NCBI GenBank assembly: GCA_029721515.1
Contig: CM056569.1
Span: 14,733,007-14,797,006 of the forward strand
Length of the DNA stretch: 64,000 nucleotides
Source: Synanceia verrucosa
Lineage: Eukaryota > Chordata > Actinopteri > Perciformes > Synanceiidae
Direction: 5' to 3'
Positions within the stretch are counted from its first letter, which is position 1, and the number at the start of each line of letters is the position of its first letter. Shown here in pieces: positions 11,581-22,400 of the stretch. The notes beneath the pieces were generated by a model. The model saw nothing but the letters and a program-made list of their open reading frames with translations, did no database searches and was not told where the DNA came from. The translations under genes were made by a program, and so were the position numbers.

Positions 11581-12739
11581 ACATCTTACTCTCCGTTTGT
11601 CAATGTGTGCTTGAAATGAGGTGGAATAATGATCTTTTATTGACTTTGTTGAATTGACTTCCTCTGGCTGTATTGTTCATGGATTTCTGAGATTCATTAT
11701 TCCTTTCCTCCGCCAATAAATCACACGGAAGCTTCAGTTTGCGTTTGACATTATGACAGTGTGCTCTGTTTGATTTAAGAAATACATTTCCATATTGTGT
11801 GCCATAAAGCAATAACGCAACGAAGCAAAAAAAGTTAAATGATCCCAGTTGAGGGAGCACTATTACCACTATTATTACAGCACAAACACTGGAAGGACAC
11901 AATGTGTAAGAATACAGTATATACAGAATATAATCAACTCATACTCCCAACAGTAGAGTATGGAGTGTATCCCCAAAAAGTCTCAGTGCTTGGTAAGTTT
12001 TGTTCTATTTACATTGGATCAACACTCACATGTAAGGGGAAGCCAATACAAGCAGAAATAAGCAGAAAATCCTGGTTTTAAGATGACATTATTTAAAATT
12101 TAACTTTTAAAAAATGAAAGTATGTGATATGTCATACATACAAGCAGAAATTAAGCTAAAAAGCTTGCAGATGTTTTATGTGTGAGTCTTGAATCAAGCA
12201 ACTTGAGTTTGTTACTGCATTTTAAGATTTCCTGCCTATTTGAGAAAAAAAGATAAGGTTGATTTAAGATTATAGTGTAAAGTTGAACACTTAAAATATG
12301 AAATTAGCTCTTAAAACAATATAAATTATCTATATTTTTTCATCTTGGTAAGAACCAAATAATTTACAGTGTGTTACTGAACCTGGTATAATACAGTAAC
12401 ATGCAGGCTGTCCCGTGTGAAAGCAAAAGCAAACAAGGACTTTGTTACGCCTGCTACATAACATCATGTGAGACAACAGATTAAGGAAGTTACTTTTGCT
12501 ATTAAAGTATTTATGAAACAGAATTTTGGCTATGAAAGATACTCATTCAACGTATCCTCTGGTTTGCAGAAATGCACAATACTATGTTTTTTTCTAGTGT
12601 CTATGTCACATAATGTTGTATAATGATGAGCAGTATTACACAGGAGCTATCTGGAGTGAGTGCTTTTCTTTCCTCGTGCCTCCATCGCACCCCAACTATC
12701 TCTCTCCTGCTCCGTTCCCCTCCATCTCATCCTCCCTCC
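11581..12739. other. Unique non-coding sequence, no gene seen
   Basis: AT-rich, with long AT stretches at 12090-12360. No repeat or exon could be recognised. Confidence 0.5.
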
Positions 12740-12970
12740 TCTGTCCATTGGCAGTGCACACAGCCGTGAGCACAGCTAATTAAATGCTTCTAAGTGAGTC
12801 GCCTCGCCTTCGCCTGCCATTCCAGCCTCAGCAAAAGGTCATCCTACTCACAGGCATGAGGCAGACATTTCTCATGACTGTTTTCCTTTTGAGAAATTTA
12901 GCAGATTGTTAATTATCAGATTACAAGTTTGCCTTTTTAAAGGCCAGCGCACCGCCCCGAGTCGCATGGC
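12740..12970. promoter_or_regulatory. Candidate conserved non-coding element
   Basis: Contains homeodomain-type TAATTAAA at 12777-12784 and TTAATTA at 12909-12915, 125 bp apart, with a GC-richer, repeat-free core between and a GGCCAGCGCACCGCCCCGAG block after. It is flanked upstream by a C/T-rich tract (12690-12740). Motif-based inference only. Confidence 0.27.
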
Positions 12971-13689
12971 TGAAAAGAGAGGGAGGGAGACGGAAAGGAG
13001 AGGGTATAAGCAATGAGGATGGCTGAGGGGGTCCAGCTCGTCTCCACTTTGCTTGAGTTGAGTCAGGGCTATGATTCGTGATCAGACAGAGAGAGAATTT
13101 GAGATAAGCAGAGGAAAGAGGCTCTGTGCCTAACAGTAACTCCCTGTGCTCTCTGTCTGCTCCCATCAGCCCTAGCAGGCTCTCCTTCCACCTCTCTTTC
13201 ACTTCACCCAAATTCAAATAGAAACCATTAAAAGAACCAAATCTGAGAGGGAAAACACCGACCCAGCCTCTGGAGATGACCACAGTCTAACCACGAGCAA
13301 AAATCACTGCTCATACCAAACACCAAGGAGTCTGGTTTGCTACTTATTCACCTTTCATCACTCAGTCTGATGCCTCCTGCTGTGTTGAGGCCAAAGTAAA
13401 GCCAGCCAGGTGACATTTAGTGAGAAACAGTGAGCTCTCACTCATAATGATCAAAGGGGTGGAGGATAAAAACTGCTTTGAGGCTTGTTAGAGTGTGTGC
13501 GCTGGATGTAATACTTTAAAAACATGCAATACAAATTAGGATTTTCCCTTACATTAACCACATAACAAACATTTATCTTTGTGGTAGATCATTACCATCT
13601 GTTTCACTATGTAGATGCAGATAAGCCATGAGGCACCTGAAACCTCCATTTACAAGAAATGCTCCACCATCTACCAACATGCTCATGTT
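12971..13689. other. Non-coding; purine-rich start, then unique sequence
   Basis: A purine-rich tract at about 12970-13020 explains the minus-strand open frame across it. The part at 13360-13470 is repeat-free and could be regulatory. No exon is supported. Confidence 0.45.
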
Positions 13690-13850
13690 TAACTGTGTTT
13701 CTTTAACCCGATCCCTCTGGGCTTTTCACAGCCATCAATCTATAAATTGATATGGTGCATTAATGAGCCGATAATTGAGTCGTGAATCAGCTGTGGAAAT
13801 GGGCAACGGCAAGTCATTGATGAAAGATCTGTGCCTTATAGCCTTCAGCC
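13690..13850. promoter_or_regulatory. Candidate conserved non-coding element with homeodomain and E-box words
   Basis: Dense motif block: CATCAATC near 13733, TAATGAG at 13761-13767, TAATTG at 13772-13777 and an E-box CAGCTG at 13788-13793, all within about 60 bp of unique sequence. This clustering is typical of developmental enhancers, but conservation was not tested. Confidence 0.3.
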
Positions 13851-14499
13851 AAAAACAAAGAAACAACACAATATATGTGGGATTTGAACTGGAGCAGAAT
13901 TTAGTCTATTCAGAAATGACAGTCAGCGTCCTTTACATGTGGAGAGTCAGTTACAGTACAATCACAGAAGCATTTCAACACATCACTAGAGGTGTCACCT
14001 GTGTAAGCCCGAATATTAAGTCGTAAACTGTATACGTGGTGTGTTAAAAGACTGGGATTTTAGAGCAACCTCTGTAAATGAAACAAATACAATAAAAAGA
14101 CATATATTGCCGCCTAATGTGCATTTTTATTTGTTTGTTACTTTAAGTAAAATCCAGTAGTATTACCGCTTGTGTAGTATAAGTGTCTTCCGCTCATAAA
14201 TGCAGAGCTAGATGCCAAACGCAGGGCTTCTCTGCAGCTGACTCTCATATAATGGATGATAAACACCGAGTTCTCAGACCCTGATCACAACTGAAATGTC
14301 ACACAGTGATGGTCACTTTACAACAAAAATAATTAAATTTCACTGAGATTTTAATGCCAGAGTGAAGTAATAGAAATAAATGAATTTAAAATAGTAAACA
14401 AGTTATCAAATGGTATTCAAAAAGGAAAAGCTCAGAAATAGTAAAGTGTACCGCATGTAAAGATCAGTGGGCAACATCTTGGCCGGGAAAGAATGTGTA
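13851..14499. other. Unique non-coding sequence
   Basis: No gene or clear repeat. A plus-strand frame of 83 codons across the start has no recognisable domain. Confidence 0.45.
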
Positions 14500-14690
14500 C
14501 CTCTCAAATAGCCAGCAGGGGGCAACTCTTCAGGTTGTATAGATGAAAACGACTTCTCTTTTGATTTATTACCCAAGAAAACGTTATAAACATGAGTTTA
14601 GGGTCTCAGTCTCTAGTTTCAAGTCTTCTTCAGTACAGCCTGATGTTCATTTAGTAAATTATGGTTTCGTTTAGAGTGAAATAGATCAAA
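14500..14690. repeat. Dispersed fish repeat fragment
   Basis: The ordered blocks GCCAGCAGGGGGCAACTCTT, AACATGAGTTTAGGGTCTCA, CTAGTTTCAAGTCTTCTTCA, TGATGTTCATTTAGTAAATT and TTTAGAGTGAAATAGATCAA match a non-coding repeat I recall from many percomorph genomes. Its class is not clear to me. It ends about 125 bp before the TTAA MITE. Confidence 0.6.
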
Positions 14691-14814
14691 GCAGCACACT
14701 GGTGCTATCAGTGTGGCAGTGGTAGTGATGACCACCACTGTACATTCAAAATCTGTTCATTTATTCCAGTGAGTAGCCATTTTGTTTTACTATCCAAAAT
14801 CCAAATAATATCAG

Positions 14815-15231
14815 TTAACTCAGTGAGTGCCAGCTGTTTTATTAAACAGACAGTGCCTTGTGCAGCGCATTTGCCCATTTTGAGTCCTACAGAATAAGAA
14901 GAGACTCTCTATTTCATCATGAAAAAACTGTTTGCTTTTACCTTGTTCCATTCTTGTTTTATCAGAAGTAGAGTAGAGGACACTTTCACCAAAATCACCA
15001 CTTTTTGTCCTGAATCCGCTCTTTTTGCTCTCTAATCTCGATCGTCTCCACTTCCTGCTTTGATCTCTGTGGCATATAACGTCTCTTTATGTCACGACTA
15101 CAAATCCCAGAAGCCCCAATATTACTCACAGGCTGTGTGAGAGCATCCTCTTGTCACTGCTGCCAAAAAGGGCACTCAAGTGTTGGATTTTAAATGACGT
15201 ATAAATACGTCAATGACACTCAAAGAGTTAA
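14815..15231 (+). mobile_element. TTAA-flanked MITE, copy A (complete)
   Basis: A 417-bp segment bounded by TTAA on both sides (14815-14818 and 15228-15231). The inner ends form imperfect terminal inverted repeats: CTCAGTGAGTGCCA at the left and, read inward on the other strand, CTCTTTGAGTGTCA at the right (11 of 14 identical). A subterminal TGACGTATAAATACGTCA palindrome-like word lies near the right end. Two related copies occur at 28610-29009 (inverted) and 38149-38781. TTAA target duplication with short inverted repeats is the hallmark of piggyBac-type transposons, so a non-autonomous piggyBac derivative is likely. It lacks about 50 bp present in the other two copies. No transposase is encoded. 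Confidence 0.75.
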
Positions 15232-15659
15232 TGTAAATTGGTAGCTGGTAGCTTAATATTTGTTATGCTGTTGGTACCTGGCCACACCAGGTGCTGCTCC
15301 ACCATGTTGATCAAATATGTTCACTTGTGGCTCCAAAAAAGATGGTGAATGCTAAAATGCCTTATCTTTAAAACAGTAGACCACAAACCAGTGACCCCAT
15401 CTACTTCTCACATACAGTCTAAAGCAAAAATTGGCTTCATTAATGTACTTTCTCCCCAGCTGATTGCAATTCACATCCTCCCATTCCTCTTTTAGCGACA
15501 CATATTTCCTGATTTCTGACCTTCACCTTGCATTAGTGATTTGTAACTAAGGTGCATAAGACGTTATTCTTGTCCCTGCCTGGGGTGACCAATGCTCTCT
15601 GTCCAAACAACCCACTGCCTAGCCAACTCAGTAAATAAATGGGACAAGACGAACAAATG
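15232..15659. other. Unique non-coding sequence
   Basis: No gene or recognisable repeat. Ordinary composition. Confidence 0.45.
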
Positions 15660-15840
15660 AATAAGGAGATGGATGTTCCCTTCTTGGAGACACAGAGGCC
15701 TAATTTGAGCTAATAAAGGATCACATCAAGCGTGACCCCTTGCTGAGCATGGCGGGTCGATGGAGTGTCTGAGAGGACCATGCAATCTCAAGTCAATTCC
15801 TCGCAGGCTCAAAGATCTCATCAGCTTCTTTTCTCTTTAC
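15660..15840. promoter_or_regulatory. Candidate conserved non-coding element
   Basis: Repeat-free sequence with GGCCTAATTTGAGC, AGCTAATAAAGGATCACATC and AATTCCTCG-type words, followed at once by a purine-rich tract (15840-15900). It resembles the conserved-element texture of the flanking blocks, but support is weak. Confidence 0.22.
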
Positions 15841-16171
15841 AGAAAGAAAGCGATGGGAGAGGGAATGAGAAAAGGAGCGACAGAAAGGGGAGGGGAAAGG
15901 TAAGTGACAGCTGATGTTTTAGAAACAGAACAGGTCTTTATCATCATTCTCCCTCTCAATGCTCCGTCTCATCAGCTCAAGGCTAATCTGAAAAGGAGCC
16001 ACTTAAGAATGAGCTGTTGTTTGTAATACCTTCAATCGATGGATGACCACTATCACTGTGGTGAATAGCAGGTGGCTGACAAGAGGAAAAACCACAGCAG
16101 ATGAACAGAATTAGTCTCTAACCCTTTCCTCTTGCCTGTCTTCCGCTCTCTCTGGAGTTAGCCCCTGATCT
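15841..16171. other. Purine-rich tract and unique sequence
   Basis: 15840-15900 is almost all A and G (GAAAG and GGAGA words). The rest is unique with no gene. Confidence 0.5.
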
Positions 16172-16172
16172 G

Positions 16173-16191
16173 TGGGGCGGGGGGTTATGGG
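16173..16191 (+). other. G-rich run with G-quadruplex potential
   Basis: Four G, C, six G, TTAT, GGG: the six-G run can supply two triplets, so four short-loop G-triplets are possible. It borders the candidate element at 16195-16300. Confidence 0.35.
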
Positions 16192-16194
16192 TAA

Positions 16195-16300
16195 TCGCCA
16201 GAGCTCTCCCAGCGCCAGCTGTGATCTGATTTGTGGCAGAGGGCAGCCAATTACAACCATTGCGTCACTTTGTGCAAGACGGTTACTGCCTGCAGGGGGG
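16195..16300. promoter_or_regulatory. Candidate conserved non-coding element
   Basis: Repeat-free block with CGCCAGCTGTGATCTG (E-box CAGCTG), GCCAATTACAACC and GCGTCACTTTGTGCAAGAC, followed by a purine-rich tract at 16286-16395. A 76-codon open frame runs through it, but its second half is only the translated purine tract, so it is not called a gene. Confidence 0.25.
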
Positions 16301-17619
16301 CAGAGGGAGAGGAGAAGAAAGAGACGACATTATGAGGAAGGGCCGGGAGAAGAGGATGGAGAGAGTGAAGAGAAAGAGAGAGGAGGAGCTGACAGAGTTT
16401 AGAGATTTCATCATGGATAATTCAATGTATGTATGTTTATATAATCTATAGTGCTTAACAAATGTATCAGACCACCTGCCCTATTTGTCTTAAAAAGCAT
16501 CCAACAGCATGAAGAGCTTTAGCTTGGACTCTGGACATGTCAACATGGAGTTGGGTTTAGGAGTAAACACTAAAGTTTTTGTTGTATGGTTGTTTCGTCC
16601 ACATGGAACCAGCGTTTAAGATTTTTGAAACCGCCTCCCAAAGTGGATAAATCCCTTAACATCTACCTCCTTATGTCAGGCATGCGTTAACCCCACCGCC
16701 AATAACACTTACACACACGGTCTATTTCTTCGTTGCTGTTTTGTGTGGCAGTGTTACAGTGCCACCTACAGGCTGGTTGTATATATTTCAACGGCTTTAT
16801 GAGGACACAAATTTCCCGAAACAGTGCCGTGTTTACGGAAAACTTTTCTAAAACAAATGAATTTAAACTGAATTTGAGGCAGAACACTGGAATTCACAGA
16901 GAAGACAGAAATTAATCCACAGTAACAAACAACCACAAAAAGACATTTTTTTCTGTTCAGGAATGACAGGAAATAACTGGAATATTTTGAGAAAATAGTA
17001 TATTTGAAAATTCATGAATAACAGCAGTAATTATATTTTAGCATAAAGATAATTTTGGTTAAAGAGCTTGGTTGCTGGTGGAATAACCTTTACAGAAACA
17101 TTAAAAAGATATTTTGTTAATTGGAGTGGAGGCAAACACCTTACACTGGATGATGGTCTGATAAATGTGTTTAGCTCTGTATATTATATTTTTTATTTGA
17201 TATCAGCCAATATGATAGGGACTGTTAGGAGGAAGAATATTTGAAATAAACCTGCATCAACACCAGCACCAACAGGCAACACAGACACTGCCACATTTCC
17301 ATTATTGTCATACAGTGACATGTTGATGGGAATGGACAGATGATAAGAGAAGGGGAGAGTAATGCAATGGTAACAGAAATAAATAAAAAGAGAGGGTGAT
17401 TTTTCCATAAGAAGCTGAGACAGTACAGCGCTGTGCTTCCACAAGTGATTTCACCCATGCTGACATCCAATACAGCACAAGTCTTATTGCTTTAGCCTGA
17501 AACATGCCAGCAAATATCCCAATGATAACAATTTATAACTCTTGACCAACATTGAAAATGAGGGAGAGAACTGAAAAATGCTCTGCCCTAGATTCCTATT
17601 TCCTACCATTGAGTTCATT
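16301..17619. other. Non-coding sequence
   Basis: After the purine tract the sequence is AT-rich and unremarkable. The 16660-16800 part includes GTGTTACAGTGCCACCTACA, which looks like a fragment of a dispersed repeat, but I could not place it in a family. No exon is supported. Confidence 0.42.
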
Positions 17620-17800
17620 TCCTTTCCACACTTCCTTCATTAGCGGCCATGTTAAGCTGTGCAGAATCGCTAATAACTTAATTGGGGGCTTCTTAAGACT
17701 TTGTAGGTGACATTGAGAGAGAGATTGGCTGCACAATGTGTGGGAATGAGCTTTGCATAATATCTAATGACCATTCATGCTCCATATAGTGCAGCTGCAG
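17620..17800. promoter_or_regulatory. Candidate conserved non-coding element
   Basis: Repeat-free sequence containing CGCTAATAACTTAATTGG, GCTTTGCATAATATC and ATTAGCGGCC, immediately upstream of the microsatellite cluster. Motif-based and weak. Confidence 0.25.
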
Positions 17801-17910
17801 CAGACTCATACTCTCCCACACACACAAATATAGATTCACACACACAGTTTCCTGCCTTGAGTATGGCGTCAGTATTAATTAAACACGTTGGCTCCCACTA
17901 GGACAGAGGC

Positions 17911-17955
17911 TGTGTGTGTGTGTGTGTGTGTGAGAGCGAGAGAGAGAGAGAGAGA
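17911..17955. repeat. Compound (TG)n-(GA)n microsatellite
   Basis: About ten TG units pass directly into a GA run (GAGAGCGAGAGAGAG...). First of four simple repeats packed into about 420 bp. Confidence 0.95.
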
Positions 17956-18073
17956 TCAGTCACCTTCCATCTCATGAGCCGAGCAGAGGGTATAAGTATG
18001 AAATTGACTTTCTGAGTTGTGACTGCACTTTCCCTTTATCACACACACATTCAGTTGTCTGTTTTCATTGTAA

Positions 18074-18098
18074 TGTGTGTGTGTGTGTGTGTGTGTGC
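18074..18098. repeat. (GT)n microsatellite
   Basis: Pure GT run of about 12 units, second member of the 17.9-18.3 kb cluster. Confidence 0.95.
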
Positions 18099-18187
18099 AG
18101 ACAGGTTGACAGTGCGTGCAGAAAGTCAGAAAAAGGGAGTCAGACAGGCAGCAGCTGTATTGGGACTTCCCATTGGGGCCAAAGGTT

Positions 18188-18232
18188 TCCTTTCTCTCTC
18201 TCTCTTTCTCTCTCTGTGCCTCTCTCTCCCCT
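18188..18232. repeat. (CT)n-rich tract
   Basis: Interrupted TCTC/TTTC repeat, third member of the cluster. Its translation explains the S/L-rich open frames in this area, which are not genes. Confidence 0.9.
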
Positions 18233-18262
18233 AGAGGCCTTATGTCAACAGTAGAGACCTCG

Positions 18263-18328
18263 ATCTCTCTCTCTCACACACACACAAACACGCACGCACA
18301 CACACGCACGCACACACACACACACACT
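18263..18328. repeat. Compound (CT)n-(CA)n microsatellite with CG interruptions
   Basis: CT units switch to CA units, interrupted by AAACACGCACG-type variants, and end in about nine pure CA units. It lies close to the preceding tracts in alternating orientation (GT before, CA here), so single strands could fold on each other. Confidence 0.95.
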
Positions 18329-19599
18329 TCATCAAAGACCATTACTAAGCCCACAAAGAGGCTGCAGATGGTTGTCTGAGTGTCAGAAGAAATACACTGT
18401 AAAGTGAAATATTGAAAAGGAAGTCTAGTATGGTAATTTTGTCTCTTGAGTTTCTGTTTTGCTCTGGTTATGTGTGTGTGTCCGTGCTTTCTGGCTATCT
18501 GCAGGACAGCTTGATTAGCTAGCTGTCTGATGTCAAAATTGCCCAAAACAGATCAACCTTGAACAACCTTTCCATCCACTTGATAAGGTCCACTTACCGC
18601 CGAAAGCTCTTATCTCATTCACTCATTCACTGCAGTGAAGGAGCAGAGCAGGGAGGTATTGCAGAGGGGTTTGGGATTGAAAAGTACTACCGGTGTCTCC
18701 TGGGTTGAATGATTTGGGGTTGGGAGAAACCCCAGCAGCTGAAGGCCATTTATCATTTGCCATTTACCCTCATTATGATCAGTTTGGGGGAAACAGACTT
18801 AGTGCTTTCTAGACGTTGGCACTTTTGGAGATAGCGCTGCAAGCTGCTTCAAATAAAAAAAGAGTTGACAACTCCGAACTAGGTATGTCTATTGGGTATT
18901 TTTTTTAATATAGCATACTTCAGCTTTGAGATTGCTTTTTAACCTGCATATCTAGCTGCTCTGTTGAGACAGTCCATGTCCTGCCCAACATGACTGCTGC
19001 TCTGCAGAATACAAAATACTATAAACAAAATAACTCAACAATGGTCTCCTAATGAGTGGTGTAACCCATCGTTGACTATGTGAACTATAGTCAAAGCAAG
19101 ACATGTCTTGAGCTTGTAATATCCACCTATGATGCATTGGAGGAGTGTGGTGGGATAGCCAGCAGTGAGTACTGTGGTACTGATGATGATAGGGTTGAAA
19201 TAAATGAACTGTGGCTTGGAAGCTGTGCAAAATGTTACCATGATTACCAGTCAGACCTGACATTAGTATGATAAATAAATAAAATTGTTAGCTGTGTACT
19301 GCTGGAATAACACTCCTACCTGTATCATTATGTGTATCATGAATCTATACAGCAACAACACTGGAAACAAGCAGGAAAGTGCATGTAGATTGACAGGTCT
19401 GTTGGCAGGTGGTGGAGCGTGGGCGGTTCCTGGTGGCAGCCGCTGTTCAGTATGCATCTATCTTTAGGTCAGACGACCAGCTAGTTTGCAGCAGCTACTA
19501 CATTTCCAAAGCAGGACTGCATTCAGTGTTTACTCATATTTATAGTAGTGATAGAATATTTTATATACATAATAAATAAATGCACTCAAAACATTAAGT
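18329..19599. other. Unique non-coding sequence
   Basis: No gene or repeat. A small perfect hairpin (TTGACTAT, 7-nt loop, ATAGTCAA) lies at 19071-19093. Minus-strand open frames of up to 103 codons lack any recognisable domain. Confidence 0.45.
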
Positions 19600-19716
19600 A
19601 CTGCACATTTTTATGAAGGCACTTATGTACATTTTCTACTACCTACATTTTAAATGCAGGACTTTTCCTTGTAATGTATTTAACATAGTGGTATTGCTTT
19701 AGTAGCTCACCACTGG
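19600..19716 (-). repeat. Dispersed fish repeat fragment
   Basis: The order CACATTTTTATGAAGGCACT, TGCAGGACTTTTCCTTGTAA, TGTATTTAACATAGTGGTAT resembles one end of a very common percomorph repeat (ACTTTTACTTGTAATGGAG... AGTGTGGTATT...). It is diverged and incomplete; class unknown. Confidence 0.45.
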
Positions 19717-20270
19717 TCTGGAATATTAAAAACAATGCTACGATAACGATCAGGCAAGCATCTCCTGCACAAAAACCAGAGCTAGATAATTGAAGCGATA
19801 AGATCCAATTTGTATGAATTTGTTCGAGTTGTAAATGAAGCACATTGTGCTTGAGGTCTTGTTAAATCCTGACTGAGAAAGGAACATGAATTTGAAATGC
19901 TTTTGAAATACAGATGGGTTGCTCCATTTTGCTAAATGAAAATGTGAAAGCTTTACAAATCTAATCTCAACTGGTCTGGAGAAATCACTTTTGTTCTGGG
20001 TTATAATTCTTCTCTCCAGGAAATACTGCCAGAGTGTGGCGGTTTATTTTATGTCCAACGAGGGTAAGGCACATGTGCAGAGACATGTTGCCGTTATCTT
20101 TGTGAATGAAGAGCACACACAATGAAGCATTGCCAATTCAACGCACAGCTGGGAAGCCTGTTGTGACTGGTACCTGCTGCACATACAGTGGTTTTGTAAA
20201 GTGAATCTCTGCTTTGTCCTGCGACACCTGGTGTGACACACTGGACAAGTAGTTATTGAGCAAAAGATTG
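19717..20270. other. Unique non-coding sequence
   Basis: No gene or recognisable repeat. Confidence 0.45.
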
Positions 20271-20271
20271 A

Positions 20272-20478
20272 AAGTGAGAAGAAAAAAAGAGATCGGGAAA
20301 AGACGCTGACAAAAGAGAGGGAAGGGAGCGAGGTCGAGAAGGAAAAGTGAGACAGTGAAGGCAAAGGATGAATGGAGGTGGATGACAGAAAGAAGAGTGA
20401 GAGAAAAAAGAGCCAAAAGGAAGTACAGAAAGAGAGATGGAATGATGGATTTGACTTGAACAAAAGAGAAACGCTGGG
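20272..20478 (+). repeat. Long imperfect purine tract
   Basis: About 200 bp overwhelmingly of A and G on the plus strand (words such as GAGAAGAAAAAAAGAGATCG, GAGAGGGAAGGGAGCGAGG, AGAAAGAGAGATGG). It has no fixed period. It gives long S/F/L-rich open frames on the minus strand (to 139 codons), which I regard as artefacts of composition. Confidence 0.8.
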
Positions 20479-21559
20479 CTGACAGGGACAGCAGAACTAA
20501 ATAAGAGACCGCTCCAGGAGGCAAAAGATGTGCTGGAAGGAGAGGACAGCTCAGCTCTGCTGCTTGCTATTCCAGGTGTCATCTTTTCCAGCCACTGCTG
20601 ATTAGCACCTGAACATATCTCCTGGGGAGAAAATTAAATATTGATCTATTTTTCTCTCTCCATTCTAACCTCCTTCCTTCTTTTTTTACTCTGCTTTTTT
20701 TATATAGAAAAGACCACTGCTGATGGAATTTCAAATGTGACTGGTCAGGGGTAAACTGTGTTAGAGAGCTTTAGCATTTGACAAAAAAAAAACCAAAAAC
20801 TTTCCTCCTGTATCCTTAAGTCCATTCATCCAGTGGGGTGTGATTTTCACTGCAGTCTGTTCAATGCAGTCAAATGCTGCTGCACTGCCTGCAAGAGCAT
20901 GGCCACAACGAGTCCTCTCTTACAAAGACAAAACTGCAGACGTATATATTTGACAGCAACAAATCAAGCAAATGTATTGGTTCATAGCCATGATATATTA
21001 ACCACATACAGAACATGCAAGCAAGTGCACTAACACCACCATTCAAAAGCCAATGCGGGTCTTGACACAAGAAAGAATTTCACTTTTTGTAGATTGACCC
21101 AAAACTCAGGAACCAGAGAAAGACGGTTTGGTACAAGCAGTTATCAAAAGTCATCCAGTTGTGATTACACAGCAGCAGCATAGACATAAAAAGGCAAATA
21201 ATGAAAAAAGTATGATGAAAAATATATATGCAGCAACTGCTTCAGTACTGTATGTGCAGGCAGCCCAGGATGGGGCTTTTATTGTGAAATGTATTATTAA
21301 TTAATACAAAGCTATTGCTATGAGCTATTGCTTGAATAAAATAAATCTAAATATGTGGACAGCTGCTCTTCTGTTTGAAAGGCTGGACAGATACTAATTA
21401 CATTTTGATCATTTGGGCAGTTTCAAGTTGGTGCAGAATATATGACTTTCAAGTGAGATAAGAACTTGACTTGTTTGCATTGATGTTACCATCTTTATAT
21501 TTTGAATAAGGAACTGCATCCATTATCACAAGGGTCAAAGTGTGCAGGCAAACTGATAA
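20479..21559. other. Unique non-coding sequence
   Basis: No gene or repeat that I can name. Contains short T-rich and A-rich runs (20680-20705, 20784-20792). Confidence 0.45.
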
Positions 21560-21800
21560 AGTTCAGGGATTTACTGTAAAACTGGATAGGCTTACCGAGT
21601 AATGAGGCAGGTAAGGGTGGAAACCAGAAAGGCAGTCCAAATAAATCCAAAGGGGCAGAAAGGTAATCCAAGGTCCAAAAACATCAAACAGAGGTTCACA
21701 ACCAACAGGTAACAAGTTTCAGGTTTCACAGTCTCAGATAACAGAGGCTGGAAAGCAAGGACATGAAGAGACAAAACACAAACATGGATGGTCTGGCAAG
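21560..21800. repeat. Possible dispersed repeat fragment (uncertain)
   Basis: Phrases such as AAGGCAGTCCAAATAAATCC, GGTAATCCAAGGTCC and AACAGGTAACAAG resemble a fish repeat built from short AATCCAAG/GGCAGG words. I cannot assign it with certainty. A purine-rich stretch follows (21820-21910). Confidence 0.28.
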
Positions 21801-22239
21801 ATGGACGACTGATGAGAAAAGTTTGAAGAGGGAGGCAGGTGGGAGGGGATACTAAAGGGAGTGGTTAGGAAAGGAGAAAAGGTCAGAGGACATCTGGTGG
21901 ACAGGTAGAAAATGGCAATGGATGGGTGTGGGGAAGGAGGATTGTGGCAGAAAGAACTGTGACTCAAATTGAATGTTAAGATCAATGAACCTTTCCTATG
22001 GATTGTCGAAGGTATTAAGAAAGAAGAAATATAACACCACACTATATATATATAACTATCTGATAAATAATCATTTCTTTAAAAACATTTTGATTCAATA
22101 GGGTTTTTACTCTCCAAAGAGCTGTTTTCTCATGTACAGTCCACATTCTCTCCTTCTGCTTTTATCTTTCACAATAAAAGCCTGGGCCATGTTCATATTC
22201 ATCACACCCCCAGTTTGTAAAGACTCCACAGTGATATCT
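21801..22239. other. Purine-rich then unique sequence
   Basis: 21820-21910 is purine-rich, which explains the P/S/F-rich minus-strand frame. The rest shows nothing recognisable. Confidence 0.45.
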
Positions 22240-22400
22240 GTGTCTCTGTGAGGCATAGCTACTTTGGGCTAAGAACTAACTTCAGCATGCAAACATGCTC
22301 ACAGTGATGACGCTTAGTTTCTGATGCTAAACATATAACCATGTTCACGCTGCTTATTTTGCTACCATTTGCTACTTTGCACTACACACAGATAATATGG
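22240..22400 (+). repeat. Dispersed fish repeat fragment (AGCATGC/AACATGCTCAC family)
   Basis: CTTCAGCATGCAAACATGCT, CACAGTGATGACGCTTAGTT, GATGCTAAACATATAACCAT, GTTCACGCTGCTTATTTTGC and ACTTTGCACTACACACAG match, in order, a repeat I recall from many teleosts in which TTAGCATGCTAACATGCTCA-type words recur. It is diverged. Confidence 0.5.

Noticed and set aside
20044..20463. Minus-strand frame of 139 codons, with two further overlapping frames
   Set aside because: Three phases are open at once because the plus strand is a purine tract; the residues are a Ser/Phe/Leu low-complexity run.
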